Shown here piece after piece: positions 44,006 to 52,342 of a DNA stretch of 64,000 nt (its first letter is position 1; every line of letters begins with the position of its first letter). A program made the position numbers and the translations under genes. Source of the stretch: CAWELS01 sp964468205 (GTDB lineage Bacteria > Acidobacteriota > Terriglobia > Bryobacterales > Bryobacteraceae); contig CAYXVG010000010.1 of the NCBI GenBank assembly GCA_964468205.1, positions 1 through 64,000 on the forward strand, given 5' to 3'. The notes beneath the pieces are model-generated. The model did no database searches. It saw nothing but the letters and a program-made list of their open reading frames with translations, and had not been told where the DNA came from.

Positions 44006-44404
44006 ATGCAGGATAGACGCGCTGAACCCAGGATGCTCTGCGCTGACCTCGTGGATGTCGAGTGGCGGGACAAGAACGGCCGGACCAAACGGACTGTGGC
44101 AAACCTGGAAGACATTTCCCTATCGGGCGCATGCCTCCAGATGGATGTGCCGATTCCGCTGCAGACGAATCTGCGAATCTCCTATCCAAAGGGCGAGCTT
44201 GTCGGACGGGTCCGGTACTGTGTGTACCGGGAAATTGGATACTTTCTCGGCATCGAATTTGAACCCGGCAGCCGCTGGTCACAGCGGAACTTCAAGCCGC
44301 TCCATCTGTTGGACCCACGGCGACTGGTGCGGCAAGCCGTCCCTCAGGAACGCGCTACCCATGTTCGGCTTCCGCTCCCGGACCCGCCCTTGCGTCCATG
44401 CTAG
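44006..44404 (+). CDS. PilZ domain protein
   Basis: The 132-residue protein has the cyclic-di-GMP binding pattern: RRAEPR near the N-terminus (RxxxR) and later LEDISLSGACLQMD (DxSxxG-like). The remaining strands LRISYPKGELVGRVRYCVYR and IGYFLGIEFEPG fit a PilZ beta-barrel. It would bind c-di-GMP and change its partner activity. No second domain is seen. It converges on thiL with 4 nt between stops. TAGAAT at 43874-43879 may belong to its promoter. Confidence 0.85.
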   Translation: MQDRRAEPRMLCADLVDVEWRDKNGRTKRTVANLEDISLSGACLQMDVPIPLQTNLRISYPKGELVGRVRYCVYREIGYFLGIEFEPGSRWSQRNFKPLHLLDPRRLVRQAVPQERATHVRLPLPDPPLRPC

Positions 44405-44408
44405 CCCT

Positions 44409-45317
44409 CTAATCGCGAAAATGGTCCCAACCCTTGGGCTCGAGCGGCTTTCCTAGATAGGAAACCTCGCCGGCTGGTCCGCTTTTCACTTCGCCGATGC
44501 GCGTCAGGGCGACGCCAGCCTCTTCAGCCGGAATCACTGTTTCCGGCGGGGCGGTGAATACAAGCTCGTAGTCTTCTCCCCCGTGCAGAGCTTGGGTCTC
44601 GCTCGCCTCCGGGAAAATCGGGAGCGGGCGGTCGATCGCGAAACTCACTCCGGACTCCCGTCCCAACCGGTGCAGATCAATTGAAAGGCCATCGCTGAGA
44701 TCCATCGCCGCCCGGATTCCCCACTGTCGCCTCAGCATCTCGCCTAGCTGTAGCCTTGGCTCAGGCCGGAGGTGTCTGTTCCATGGCGGGCCCGCCCCCT
44801 TCGCCAAGCCGAGCGCCGAGCCACCGAGACTTCCGGAAACGTACAGCAGATCTCCGACGCGCGCCCGGTCGCGGCGCATGGCTGTGTCCGGAGGAACGGC
44901 GCCACATGCAACGACGTCGCAGACGAACTGCCCGGCCCGGGCCAAGTCTCCGCCCACCACTGGAGCGGCGGTCCTGCCGGACAACTCATTCAGCCCTTCG
45001 TAGAACCCGTCCAGCCACTCATCGTCGGCCCACCGGGGAAGCGCCAGCGACACCAGGCAGAACCGGACCACCCCGCCCATTGCGGCAATATCGCTCAAGC
45101 CGCGGGCGAGCGCCTTGTAGCCGGCGTCTGCCGGAGAGTGAGTATCGCGGGAGAAATGGACACCCTCAACCAGCAGATCGGTGGAGATGAGCCAGTCTTC
45201 CCTTGCGTCCCGGGGCCGGACAATCGCGCAGTCGTCACCAATGCCAAGTACCAGGCCAGCATTGCCAAGTCGTGGCAGATAGCGGCGAATTCGCTCGATC
45301 CTCTCAATTTCCGGCAT
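44409..45317 (-). CDS. thiL: Thiamine-monophosphate kinase
   Basis: The 302-residue protein matches ThiL: LVLGIGDDCAIVRP with the metal-binding Asp pair, STDLLVEGVHFSRD, KALARGLSDIAAMGG, and AAMDLSDGLSIDLHRL. ALHGGEDYELVFTAPPE near the end binds the phosphate. It phosphorylates thiamine monophosphate to the diphosphate cofactor. The start is ATG at 45317; a GTG two codons upstream (45323) is also possible. Confidence 0.95.
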   Translation of the reverse strand: MPEIERIERIRRYLPRLGNAGLVLGIGDDCAIVRPRDAREDWLISTDLLVEGVHFSRDTHSPADAGYKALARGLSDIAAMGGVVRFCLVSLALPRWADDEWLDGFYEGLNELSGRTAAPVVGGDLARAGQFVCDVVACGAVPPDTAMRRDRARVGDLLYVSGSLGGSALGLAKGAGPPWNRHLRPEPRLQLGEMLRRQWGIRAAMDLSDGLSIDLHRLGRESGVSFAIDRPLPIFPEASETQALHGGEDYELVFTAPPETVIPAEEAGVALTRIGEVKSGPAGEVSYLGKPLEPKGWDHFRD

Positions 45318-45478
45318 GCTCACTGGTACGGTACCCTTCCTAACAGACTACTACCGCCCCGCGATGGGACAAATTGTCATGATCCCGGGACGAACGGCAT
45401 TCCAATTCCGCTAGAACTCAACCGCGCCCGGCCGATAAGCGGAACAGAGCGAAACCTCAGTCTGCGAAAGGAAGCTAT

Positions 45479-45850
45479 ATGCTCAATCACACCTGCAAAC
45501 CAGCACTGTCTCTTCTGTTAGCGCTCTGCCTCATGGTGGCAGTCGCTCCACTATGCGCCCAGGACGCTCCGGTTCGGATCTCTCCGGACGAGGCTCAGGG
45601 CGCCGTCGTAAACAAGGTGTCCCCGGACTACCCGGAGATGGCCAGGAAAATGAAGCTTACGGGGAAAGTGGAGCTCGATGCGGTGATCGACGAAGCGGGT
45701 GCGGTCGAGTCGATAAAGGTCATCAAGGGCAATCCCCTGTTGACCGGCTCAGCCCGCATCGCGCTGAAGAAGTGGAAGTTCAAGCCCATCGAGCGCGACG
45801 GAAAAGCCGTCAAGGCGTCCTGCGTGTTCGCCTTCAACTTCACCCAATAA
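45479..45850 (+). CDS. Secreted TonB C-terminal domain protein
   Basis: The 123-residue protein consists of a signal peptide (SLLLALCLMVAVAPLCAQ) and one TonB C-terminal domain (VVNKVSPDYPEMARKMKLTG, KVELDAVIDEAGAVESIKVI and ALKKWKFKPIERDGK). It lacks the N-terminal anchor and Pro-rich linker of a true TonB, so it is not an energy transducer in the usual sense. AAGGAA lies 6 nt before the ATG. A strong terminator follows, making it a single-gene unit. Confidence 0.87.
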   Translation: MLNHTCKPALSLLLALCLMVAVAPLCAQDAPVRISPDEAQGAVVNKVSPDYPEMARKMKLTGKVELDAVIDEAGAVESIKVIKGNPLLTGSARIALKKWKFKPIERDGKAVKASCVFAFNFTQ

Positions 45851-45878
45851 AATCCGCGGTCTTCCTGCGGCCGGGACG

Positions 45879-45912
45879 GGGCTGGGCATCCCAGCCCTAC
45901 CTTTCTTTTCTT
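45879..45912 (+). terminator. Rho-independent terminator
   Basis: GGGCTGGG (45879-45886) pairs perfectly with CCCAGCCC (45890-45897) over a 3-nt loop CAT, followed by TACCTTTCTTTTCTT. It lies 28 nt after the TonB-like gene. Confidence 0.85.
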
Positions 45913-46019
45913 CCCGGCAAACTCGCCGGCAACGCTCCGGGCGTGCTCCGGGCAATACCAGGCCAAGCGGTATGGTATACAATGCGTCGGAAGACACTCC
46001 ATAACCGGACGCCGCCCAA

Positions 46020-46619
46020 ATGCACAAATACATCATCATCGGTCCGCAAGGCTCAGGGAAAGGTACACAAGCCCGCCTACTCTGCGAAGGCTACGACTTG
46101 GTGCATATCTCGATCGGAGACATCTTCCGCTGGAATATGCAGCACCATACGAAACTCGCCGCGCGAATCAAGCGCATCATGAATAAAGGTCTCTTAGTAC
46201 CGGACGAAATCGTCGAGGAGGTCGTCCGGAAACGGCTGGAAGAACACGACTGGAACTTCGGCTTCGTTCTCGATGGATTCCCCAGAACCCGCTCCCAGGC
46301 CGAGTATCTGTTTGAGAACTACAACCTCGACAAAGCCATCTACCTTGAGATCCCAGAAGAAGTGGTCTATGAACGCGTCATGCACCGTGCCAAAGAAGGA
46401 GACGGAGCAGGCTTCACGAAACGCGCCGATGACAACGTCGATGCGCTGAAAGTACGCCTGCGGGAATATTTCGAGAAGACGGAACCCTTGCTCAAGCTCT
46501 TCGAAGTGAAGCAGATGCTGGTCCGCGTGACCGGCACGGCGACAATAGAAGAGGTATTCGACTCCATCCAGAACTCTCTTTCCTTACCGGAGCCGCGGCG
46601 GGCCAACCCGGACGCATAA
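46020..46619 (+). CDS. adk: Adenylate kinase
   Basis: The 199-residue enzyme has the P-loop GPQGSGKGTQARLL, the AMP-binding LLVPDEIVEEVV, and LDGFPRTRSQAEYLF. The LID domain is the short form (RAKEGDGAGFTKRADDNVDA), without the zinc-finger-like or long LID insert of many bacteria. The catalytic arginines are present. It interconverts ATP, AMP and ADP. TATACAAT at 45976-45983 might be its -10 box, but no good -35 is present. The 3' end is 5 nt from the convergent MerR-TPR gene. Confidence 0.93.
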   Translation: MHKYIIIGPQGSGKGTQARLLCEGYDLVHISIGDIFRWNMQHHTKLAARIKRIMNKGLLVPDEIVEEVVRKRLEEHDWNFGFVLDGFPRTRSQAEYLFENYNLDKAIYLEIPEEVVYERVMHRAKEGDGAGFTKRADDNVDALKVRLREYFEKTEPLLKLFEVKQMLVRVTGTATIEEVFDSIQNSLSLPEPRRANPDA

Positions 46620-46624
46620 CGCAG

Positions 46625-47548
46625 CTAGCCTTGCTGCTCCGTGTTCTCGACTACGGTGTCCCGGTAGATGCGATCCAGTTCCCGGCGGGCAATGGCAGCC
46701 CACGGACTGCCAGGGTCAAGCTTCAAATACGTCTTCCAGTGCCGCACCGCCTTCAGAGCCTGACCCGAAGACTGATGGAGAAGTGCGATGTTGTAGTGCG
46801 CGTCCGCATAGGCGGGATTCAGTTTTAAAGCGGTCTCATACTCCAGCAACGCGGCGGCACGGTCCCCTAGTTCGTCGTAAAGGTTACCCAGATTAAAGTG
46901 TGCTAGCGCGTACTCCGGATCCGCCTCAATCGCCTTCTTGTATTGGTCCTCCGCTTCCTTTAGGTCCCGCGTCGTGAAATAGATTGTGCCCAGATTCACG
47001 AACGCTCCGGCAAAGGCGGGATCCAATTCCACCACCCGCCGGTACACCTCGATTGCATCCCGAGTGGCCCCCTGTTGCTCAAGCCCGAGCGCCTCTTGAA
47101 AGAGGGCGTCGGCCTGCGCGCGGGTCCGTTCCCGTTGGAGTTTTTCGTCTCGTGCGCTCTCCCGGCCCGGGAACGAGATCAGCTTGCGGATTTCCTCCAC
47201 CTCGAAGTTCAGCAGCAGTTGCCCCGAAACGGGCTCCATCTTCTGCTCTCCGAATTGGACTCTGATGTTGCGACCGTCTCCGTAAATGCGGAACTTCACC
47301 AGAGGATGCTCGCCGGTCTCGAGCTTTTCGCGAAGAGCTTCCAGTGCACGCTTGATGCGCACCGGCGAGATGCCATCCTTACGCAACCTATCAATCGTCC
47401 GCAGGACGAGAAGATCGGAAAAATCGTAGCTCTCCGCGGCGGGAAGCAGCTCCCGTTTCTCCCAGCTTCGAATCTGCCGCTCGGTTATGCCAAGCATCCG
47501 GCGCACCTCCCGGCGCGAGTAGACATGCTGGGGCAGATCGCCGGACAC
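46625..47548 (-). CDS. MerR-type HTH regulator fused to a TPR domain
   Basis: The 307-residue protein has a MerR-type winged helix at the N-terminus (YSRREVRRMLGITERQIRSW, then EKRELLP). Residues ~50-135 are a mixed segment (KFRIYGDGRNIRVQFGEQKM) of unknown kind, and residues ~145-290 contain about four TPRs (AIEVYRRVVELDPAFAGAFV, ALAHFNLGNLYDELGDRAAA). MerR proteins usually have small effector domains, so the TPR suggests a protein partner. The start is GTG at 47548, located 7 nt after TACAAT, so the mRNA is probably leaderless. It is divergent from feoA. Confidence 0.88.
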   Translation of the reverse strand: MSGDLPQHVYSRREVRRMLGITERQIRSWEKRELLPAAESYDFSDLLVLRTIDRLRKDGISPVRIKRALEALREKLETGEHPLVKFRIYGDGRNIRVQFGEQKMEPVSGQLLLNFEVEEIRKLISFPGRESARDEKLQRERTRAQADALFQEALGLEQQGATRDAIEVYRRVVELDPAFAGAFVNLGTIYFTTRDLKEAEDQYKKAIEADPEYALAHFNLGNLYDELGDRAAALLEYETALKLNPAYADAHYNIALLHQSSGQALKAVRHWKTYLKLDPGSPWAAIARRELDRIYRDTVVENTEQQG

Positions 47549-47555
47549 GCGAGCA

Positions 47556-47583
47556 ATTGTAGCACGTCAGCCGTCCCGCGCAA
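47556..47583 (-). promoter_or_regulatory. Promoter of the MerR-TPR gene (leaderless)
   Basis: TTGCGC (47578-47583) and TACAAT (47556-47561) on the minus strand are 16 nt apart. The -10 box ends 7 nt before the GTG start at 47548. Confidence 0.6.
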
Positions 47584-47691
47584 ACATCGAAACGGGCACA
47601 TCAAAAAGGGCACGCGAACAGAGTACAAAGGAATTGTTTCCCATTCCTGCGGGACTTGGAGATCCACGCATTCAAAACAACCGCCGCCGCC

Positions 47692-47721
47692 TTGACAGTC
47701 GACTCCCTCCCGCATCATACT
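47692..47721 (+). promoter_or_regulatory. Promoter of feoAB (leaderless)
   Basis: A consensus -35 TTGACA (47692-47697) is followed after 18 nt by CATACT (47716-47721). The -10 ends 6 nt before the GTG at 47728, so the transcript would begin at or next to the start codon. Confidence 0.65.
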
Positions 47722-47727
47722 AAAATT

Positions 47728-48036
47728 GTGCTGCAACTCATTTTCAAGTCAGAAGGTAATGAGGAAGGGTCGGCCGGCGGCCGCACAGCGCACACGCTCG
47801 TGGACCTTCGGCTCGGTCAGGAAGGAGTCCTCGAACGCCTGGACCTGCCGGACCACACCTCGCGGCGCCTGATGGAACTCGGATTCCTTCCGGGAAGTAC
47901 CGTAGTCGCTGCCCGCAGCGCTCCTGGAGGAGATCCGAAGGTCTTTCGGGTCGACGGTTCCGAAGTCGCGCTCCGTAACGAAACGGCAGCGCGGATTTTC
48001 CTCCGAAACGGCAAGGTCCCGTCAACCAGATTGTAG
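47728..48036 (+). CDS. feoA: FeoA-type ferrous iron transport protein
   Basis: The 102-residue product contains the SH3-like FeoA fold: LVDLRLGQEGVLERLDLPD, RRLMELGFLPGSTVVAARSA and VFRVDGSEVALRNETAARIF. An N-terminal ~30 residues precede the domain, and the exact start is uncertain; GTG 47728 is chosen because a promoter ends just before it. FeoA assists FeoB. It is 2 nt from feoB, so they are co-transcribed. The whole unit lies back to back with the MerR-TPR gene, whose product could regulate it, an inference from position only. Confidence 0.88.
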   Translation: MLQLIFKSEGNEEGSAGGRTAHTLVDLRLGQEGVLERLDLPDHTSRRLMELGFLPGSTVVAARSAPGGDPKVFRVDGSEVALRNETAARIFLRNGKVPSTRL

Positions 48037-48038
48037 TC

Positions 48039-49943
48039 ATGACAAACGGTGGCGGAAGCCCCACTCCTGCAACGGGCCCGCAACTGGCGACGGGTCTCGC
48101 CTCCAGTCCGGGAATCCACTCGGTCGCCATAGTCGGTCCGCCAAACGCCGGGAAATCAACGCTGTTCAACCAGCTCACCGGGATGCGCCAGAAGGTGGCC
48201 AACTATCCCGGAGTTACAGTCGAGCAGCACACTGGGAGGGTCCGCCTTGCCCACAACCGGGAGGTTGACCTCATTGACCTGCCGGGCGTCTATAGCCTGG
48301 ACCCCCGGTCGGAAGATGAACAGGTAACGCGAGATGTGCTGTCGGGCCAAATGAAGGGCGTCCCCCGGCCCGATGCGATCATCCTGATCCTGGACGCCAC
48401 GAACCTCGGGCGGCATCTGGTTCTTGCCGCGCCGGTCCTGAGTCTAAAATTGCCGACGTTGATCGTGCTCAACATGGCGGATGCCTTGGCAGACCGCGGC
48501 GGCCGGATCGACACTGCCGCCTTGGCAGCGCAACTTGGTGCTCCGGTGGCTCTGGTAAGCGCCACACGCGGGCAAGGCCTCGAACCCGTAATGGAGTTTC
48601 TAACGGGCCAGTTCGCGGTCCCGTCCCCGGCGGAACTGCCGATTATCCACGACATCCCGATGTGCCGCGCCTGGGCTGGCCGGGTTGGCGAAGGGGCTTC
48701 ATACCGCCCGCCGGCTCCACCGGTTTGGACCCGCCGCCTGGATGGGATCTTCCTTCACCCAGTCGCCGGGCCTATTATCTTCGCGCTCATCGTGCTCGTT
48801 GTTTTTCAAATGATATTTTCCGGCGCTCAGCCGATGATGGATGGCGTCGAGGCATTGGTTGCCTGGTCTGGAGAGCAGGTGGCGCGCCTGCTGCCCGACT
48901 CTCCGGTACGCGATCTGATTATCGAAGGCGTATGGGGCGGGGTCGGTTCCGTCGTTGTGTTCCTGCCGCAAATCCTGCTGTTGTTTCTGTTCATTGCGAT
49001 TCTCGAGGACTCGGGTTATCTGGCCCGCGCCGCGGTGATCGCGGACCGGACAATGGCCCGGGCCGGACTGCAGGGCAAATCGTTCATTCCGCTGCTTTCG
49101 GCGTACGCTTGCGCCGTGCCGGCGATCATGTCGACGCGCACAATCGAAAGCAAACGCGACCGGATCGCCACAATCCTGGTTGCCCCCTTCATGACCTGCT
49201 CCGCCAGGCTACCGGTCTATACGCTCTTCATCGCCGCGTTTATCCCGGACGGACCGTTCCTGGGTCCGGTCGTGGGACGGCGGACCGCGGCGATGCTCGG
49301 CCTCTACGTCATCGGTTTCTTGGCGGCCGTGCTCACGGCCAAGCTGCTCAAATCATCGATTCTCAAGACGGGGCGAACGCCCTTCATGCTCGAAATGCCG
49401 CCTTACCGGCGCCCCAATCTCAAAACGGTTCTGCTCCGGCTCTATGATCGGGCGCTGATATTTCTCCGGCGGGCCGGGACAGTGATCCTTGGTGCGGCTA
49501 TCATCCTCTGGATCCTGGCGCATCTGCCCCTCGTCGACGGAGCGGCGCCAAAGATCGAAGACAGCGCCGCGGGAACGCTCGGCCGCACGATCGAACCGCT
49601 AATCGAACCGCTCGGATTCAACTGGAAGATCGGCATTGGATTGATCAGCTCTCTCGCGGCCCGCGAGGTGATCGTCGGTACGCTCGGCACCATCTACGGA
49701 ATGGAAACGGAGGAGAATTCTGTCAGTCTGCAGGCCGCGCTCCAGCGGGACCTGACTCCCGGCGGAGCCGTAGCATTGCTGATTTTCTTCGCATTCGCCA
49801 TGCAGTGCATGTCCACAGTCGCCGTGGTGAGGCGGGAAACGGGCGGGTGGCGGTGGCCCGTGATTCAGTTCATTTACATGGGCAGTCTGGCTTATCTCGG
49901 CGCCTTTATCGCCAACCAGGTAGTCACTGCTTGGCTTTCCTGA
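48039..49943 (+). CDS. feoB: Ferrous iron transporter FeoB
   Basis: The 634-residue protein has an N-terminal G domain (VAIVGPPNAGKSTLFNQLTG, DLPGVYSL, NMAD) and a polytopic membrane part with IPLLSAYACAVPAIMSTRTI and GLISSLAAREVIVGTLGTIY, the two Gly/Ala-rich Cys-containing gates of FeoB. It is slightly shorter than E. coli FeoB (773 residues), lacking the C-terminal tail and part of the GDI region. It takes up Fe2+ through the inner membrane. FeoC is not present. Confidence 0.96.
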   Translation: MTNGGGSPTPATGPQLATGLASSPGIHSVAIVGPPNAGKSTLFNQLTGMRQKVANYPGVTVEQHTGRVRLAHNREVDLIDLPGVYSLDPRSEDEQVTRDVLSGQMKGVPRPDAIILILDATNLGRHLVLAAPVLSLKLPTLIVLNMADALADRGGRIDTAALAAQLGAPVALVSATRGQGLEPVMEFLTGQFAVPSPAELPIIHDIPMCRAWAGRVGEGASYRPPAPPVWTRRLDGIFLHPVAGPIIFALIVLVVFQMIFSGAQPMMDGVEALVAWSGEQVARLLPDSPVRDLIIEGVWGGVGSVVVFLPQILLLFLFIAILEDSGYLARAAVIADRTMARAGLQGKSFIPLLSAYACAVPAIMSTRTIESKRDRIATILVAPFMTCSARLPVYTLFIAAFIPDGPFLGPVVGRRTAAMLGLYVIGFLAAVLTAKLLKSSILKTGRTPFMLEMPPYRRPNLKTVLLRLYDRALIFLRRAGTVILGAAIILWILAHLPLVDGAAPKIEDSAAGTLGRTIEPLIEPLGFNWKIGIGLISSLAAREVIVGTLGTIYGMETEENSVSLQAALQRDLTPGGAVALLIFFAFAMQCMSTVAVVRRETGGWRWPVIQFIYMGSLAYLGAFIANQVVTAWLS

Positions 49944-50036
49944 GTCACCTTCCCCGCGCGTTAGCATCTGAAGGAGTGTATGCTCTCCACTCCGTGCTAG
50001 CATATTGTCTTGAGTAGTCCGATAGATTCCATTCCC

Positions 50037-50960
50037 ATGAGAGATGTTGTCATAATTGGTTCCGGATGCGCGGGCAATACCGCGGCAATCTATGCGGCGA
50101 GAGCGAGCATGAAGCCGCTCGTTATTGCCGGACACGAACCCGGCGGCCAGCTTTCCCTTACCACCTTGGTTGAGAACTTTCCCGGTTTCCCGGACGGAGT
50201 CGACGGTCCGCTGCTGGTTGAGAACATGAAGCAGCAGGCCATCAAGTTTGGCGCGGAATACATCAACGGAACCGTGATCGAGGCCGATCTTTCCAAGCGG
50301 CCCTTCCGCTTGAATGTTGACGGTGAATGGATCGAGACAAAAACCTTGATCATCGCCTCTGGAGCCTCGGCCCGCTGGCTGAATCTCGAGACGGAGCAGA
50401 AACTGATCGGGCACGGCGTCAGTTCCTGCGCCACCTGCGATGGCTTCTTCTATCGCGATAAGAAGATCATGGTCGTTGGCGGAGGCGACTCGGCTTTTGA
50501 AGAAGCGATCTTCTTGACCCGCTTCGGCTCCGAGGTGGCCGTGGTTCACCGCCGCAACGAGTTCCGGGCTTCAAAAATCATGGAGGAGCGCGCGCGGGCG
50601 AACGAGAAGATCAAGTTCATCACCCCGGCCGTCATCGACGAAGTCCTCGACATTGAGAAGGGAGAGGTGACCGGAGTCCGGCTGCGCAACCCGCAAACGG
50701 GAGAAACCTGGGAGCGGGAAGTTGACGGACTATTCATCGCAATAGGCCACATCCCGAACACAAAGCCTTTCGCCGGACAGATCGAACTCGATTCTGATGG
50801 CTACATCATCTCCAAGGGTGGAGCGAGAACGAATATCGAAGGCGTCTTCCATGCCGGAGACGTCGAGGATAAAATCTATCGCCAAGCCGTGACAGCCTCT
50901 GGCGCGGGATGCCGCGCCGCTATGGAGGCGGAGCGTCTCCTCGAGTCCGAAGAAGGGTAG
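50037..50960 (+). CDS. trxB: Thioredoxin reductase
   Basis: The 307-residue flavoprotein has the FAD motif DVVIIGSGCAGNTAAIYAAR (with C where most have P), the redox-active CATC in GVSSCATCDGFFYRD, the NADPH motif VVGGGDSAFEEA and the C-terminal FHAGDVEDKIYRQAVTASG. It reduces thioredoxin and could supply electrons to thiol-dependent systems such as the OsmC or TlpA-like proteins. A TTG at 50010 is 27 nt upstream and would add nine residues; ATG at 50037 matches homologues. Converges on rseP. Confidence 0.95.
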   Translation: MRDVVIIGSGCAGNTAAIYAARASMKPLVIAGHEPGGQLSLTTLVENFPGFPDGVDGPLLVENMKQQAIKFGAEYINGTVIEADLSKRPFRLNVDGEWIETKTLIIASGASARWLNLETEQKLIGHGVSSCATCDGFFYRDKKIMVVGGGDSAFEEAIFLTRFGSEVAVVHRRNEFRASKIMEERARANEKIKFITPAVIDEVLDIEKGEVTGVRLRNPQTGETWEREVDGLFIAIGHIPNTKPFAGQIELDSDGYIISKGGARTNIEGVFHAGDVEDKIYRQAVTASGAGCRAAMEAERLLESEEG

Positions 50961-51006
50961 CCGAAATTCCCGCTCCCCTTCGCCATGCGGCCGAACTGGC
51001 GGAACT

Positions 51007-52332
51007 TCAGCCCCCGCTCGGAATCACCTTCTGAAGGTCGTTGTAGATTACGAAGACAACAACCACCATCAGAAAGACGAAGCCAGCCTTCATCACCGCT
51101 TCCTTCACCCGCATGCTCAGGTCGCGGCCCATCGCCATCTCAACCAACAACATGAGAATCACGCCGCCGTCCAGAATCGGAATGGGAAGAAGGTTGAAGA
51201 CCGCGAGGTTAAGGCTGACCATCGCCATCAGGCCGATGAAGGCGAAAGCTCCTTCGCGGGCGGCGTCACCGGAAAGTTGCGCAATCCGTATTGGGCCCTC
51301 GAGAGACTTCGGGGACATCCGGCGTTCGATGACTCCCTCAAGAAACCGGAAGATCAGCGTCGCGCTGCGAAGATTGTGGCGGACCGATTCGGTGAGCGCC
51401 TCGCCGAGTCCCAGTTTCGTGAAGGCGACCTTCTCCCTGAGCGAGATCCCGATCATGTACCGCTCCTCGCCGTCGATCGTGCTCATCTCAGGGTGTACGG
51501 TCGTTTGATTTCGTACCCCGTCGCGGGAGTAGATGACCTCTACCGGATCGCCGCCACTCTCCTTGATCACTTCATTCAGGGTTCCCGCTGAGCGCACAGG
51601 CTTGCCGTTGACGGAAAGGAGGGTGTCTCCAGGGCGCAGTCCGGCCTTGGCAGCGCTCTCAATACCTTCCAGGAGACCGGCGATGACGATCTCCCGTTCC
51701 TCCGACCATCCGGCGTAGCCGACACCCGTTTTCTCGTCGAGTTCCGGCGTGATCGTGAATGAAAGGCGCTCTCCACCACGCTCCACCACTACATCCAACT
51801 CCTGGCTTGCACTGGTGAACTCCGTCACAAGAATGTCGTCCCAGGTGGGCTCCTTCTTCCCGTTGATCGCGACAATGCGGTCGCCCGGCTGGATTCCGGC
51901 GCGGCCTGCCGCGGAATCCGCAGCGACATAACCGATCATTCCGGCTACGGAGTCTTCGGCCGGCTTCGGGTATTTGAACATGAACAGCCCGGCGAGCAAC
52001 GCCACGGCCAAAACGATGTTCATGAACGGACCGGCAAACGCAATGATGAGCCGCTGCCAGCGTGGCTTGGCAAGGAAACTCCGCGGATCTTCCTCGGCCT
52101 CCTCACCCGGCTGTTCGCCAACCATCTTCACGTATCCGCCGAACAAGATTAGGGAAAACCGAAAATCGGTCTCTCCCCTGCGAAAACCAAACAAACGCGG
52201 ACCAAAGCCAAAGCTGAACGTCTCGACGTGGACATCGAAGTAGCGGGCCGCCCAATAGTGTCCCAGTTCGTGGATCAGAATCATTACGCCGATCAGGACG
52301 AGCAGCCACCAGAAATTCTCAAAGAAAACCAT
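51007..52332 (-). CDS. rseP: RIP metalloprotease RseP
   Basis: The 441-residue site-2 protease has the zinc motif LIHELGHYWAARY in the first helix, two PDZ domains (GMIGYVAADSAAGRAGIQPG and GLLEGIESAAKAGLRPGDTL), and the C-terminal NLAVFNLLPIPILDGG with the third zinc ligand Asp. It cleaves membrane-bound anti-sigma factors and signal peptide remnants. The ATG at 52332 with GAGAAGG nearby is chosen over an upstream ATG. It follows dxr after 10 nt in the same operon. Confidence 0.95.
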   Translation of the reverse strand: MVFFENFWWLLVLIGVMILIHELGHYWAARYFDVHVETFSFGFGPRLFGFRRGETDFRFSLILFGGYVKMVGEQPGEEAEEDPRSFLAKPRWQRLIIAFAGPFMNIVLAVALLAGLFMFKYPKPAEDSVAGMIGYVAADSAAGRAGIQPGDRIVAINGKKEPTWDDILVTEFTSASQELDVVVERGGERLSFTITPELDEKTGVGYAGWSEEREIVIAGLLEGIESAAKAGLRPGDTLLSVNGKPVRSAGTLNEVIKESGGDPVEVIYSRDGVRNQTTVHPEMSTIDGEERYMIGISLREKVAFTKLGLGEALTESVRHNLRSATLIFRFLEGVIERRMSPKSLEGPIRIAQLSGDAAREGAFAFIGLMAMVSLNLAVFNLLPIPILDGGVILMLLVEMAMGRDLSMRVKEAVMKAGFVFLMVVVVFVIYNDLQKVIPSGG

Positions 52333-52342
52333 ATCCTTCTCC

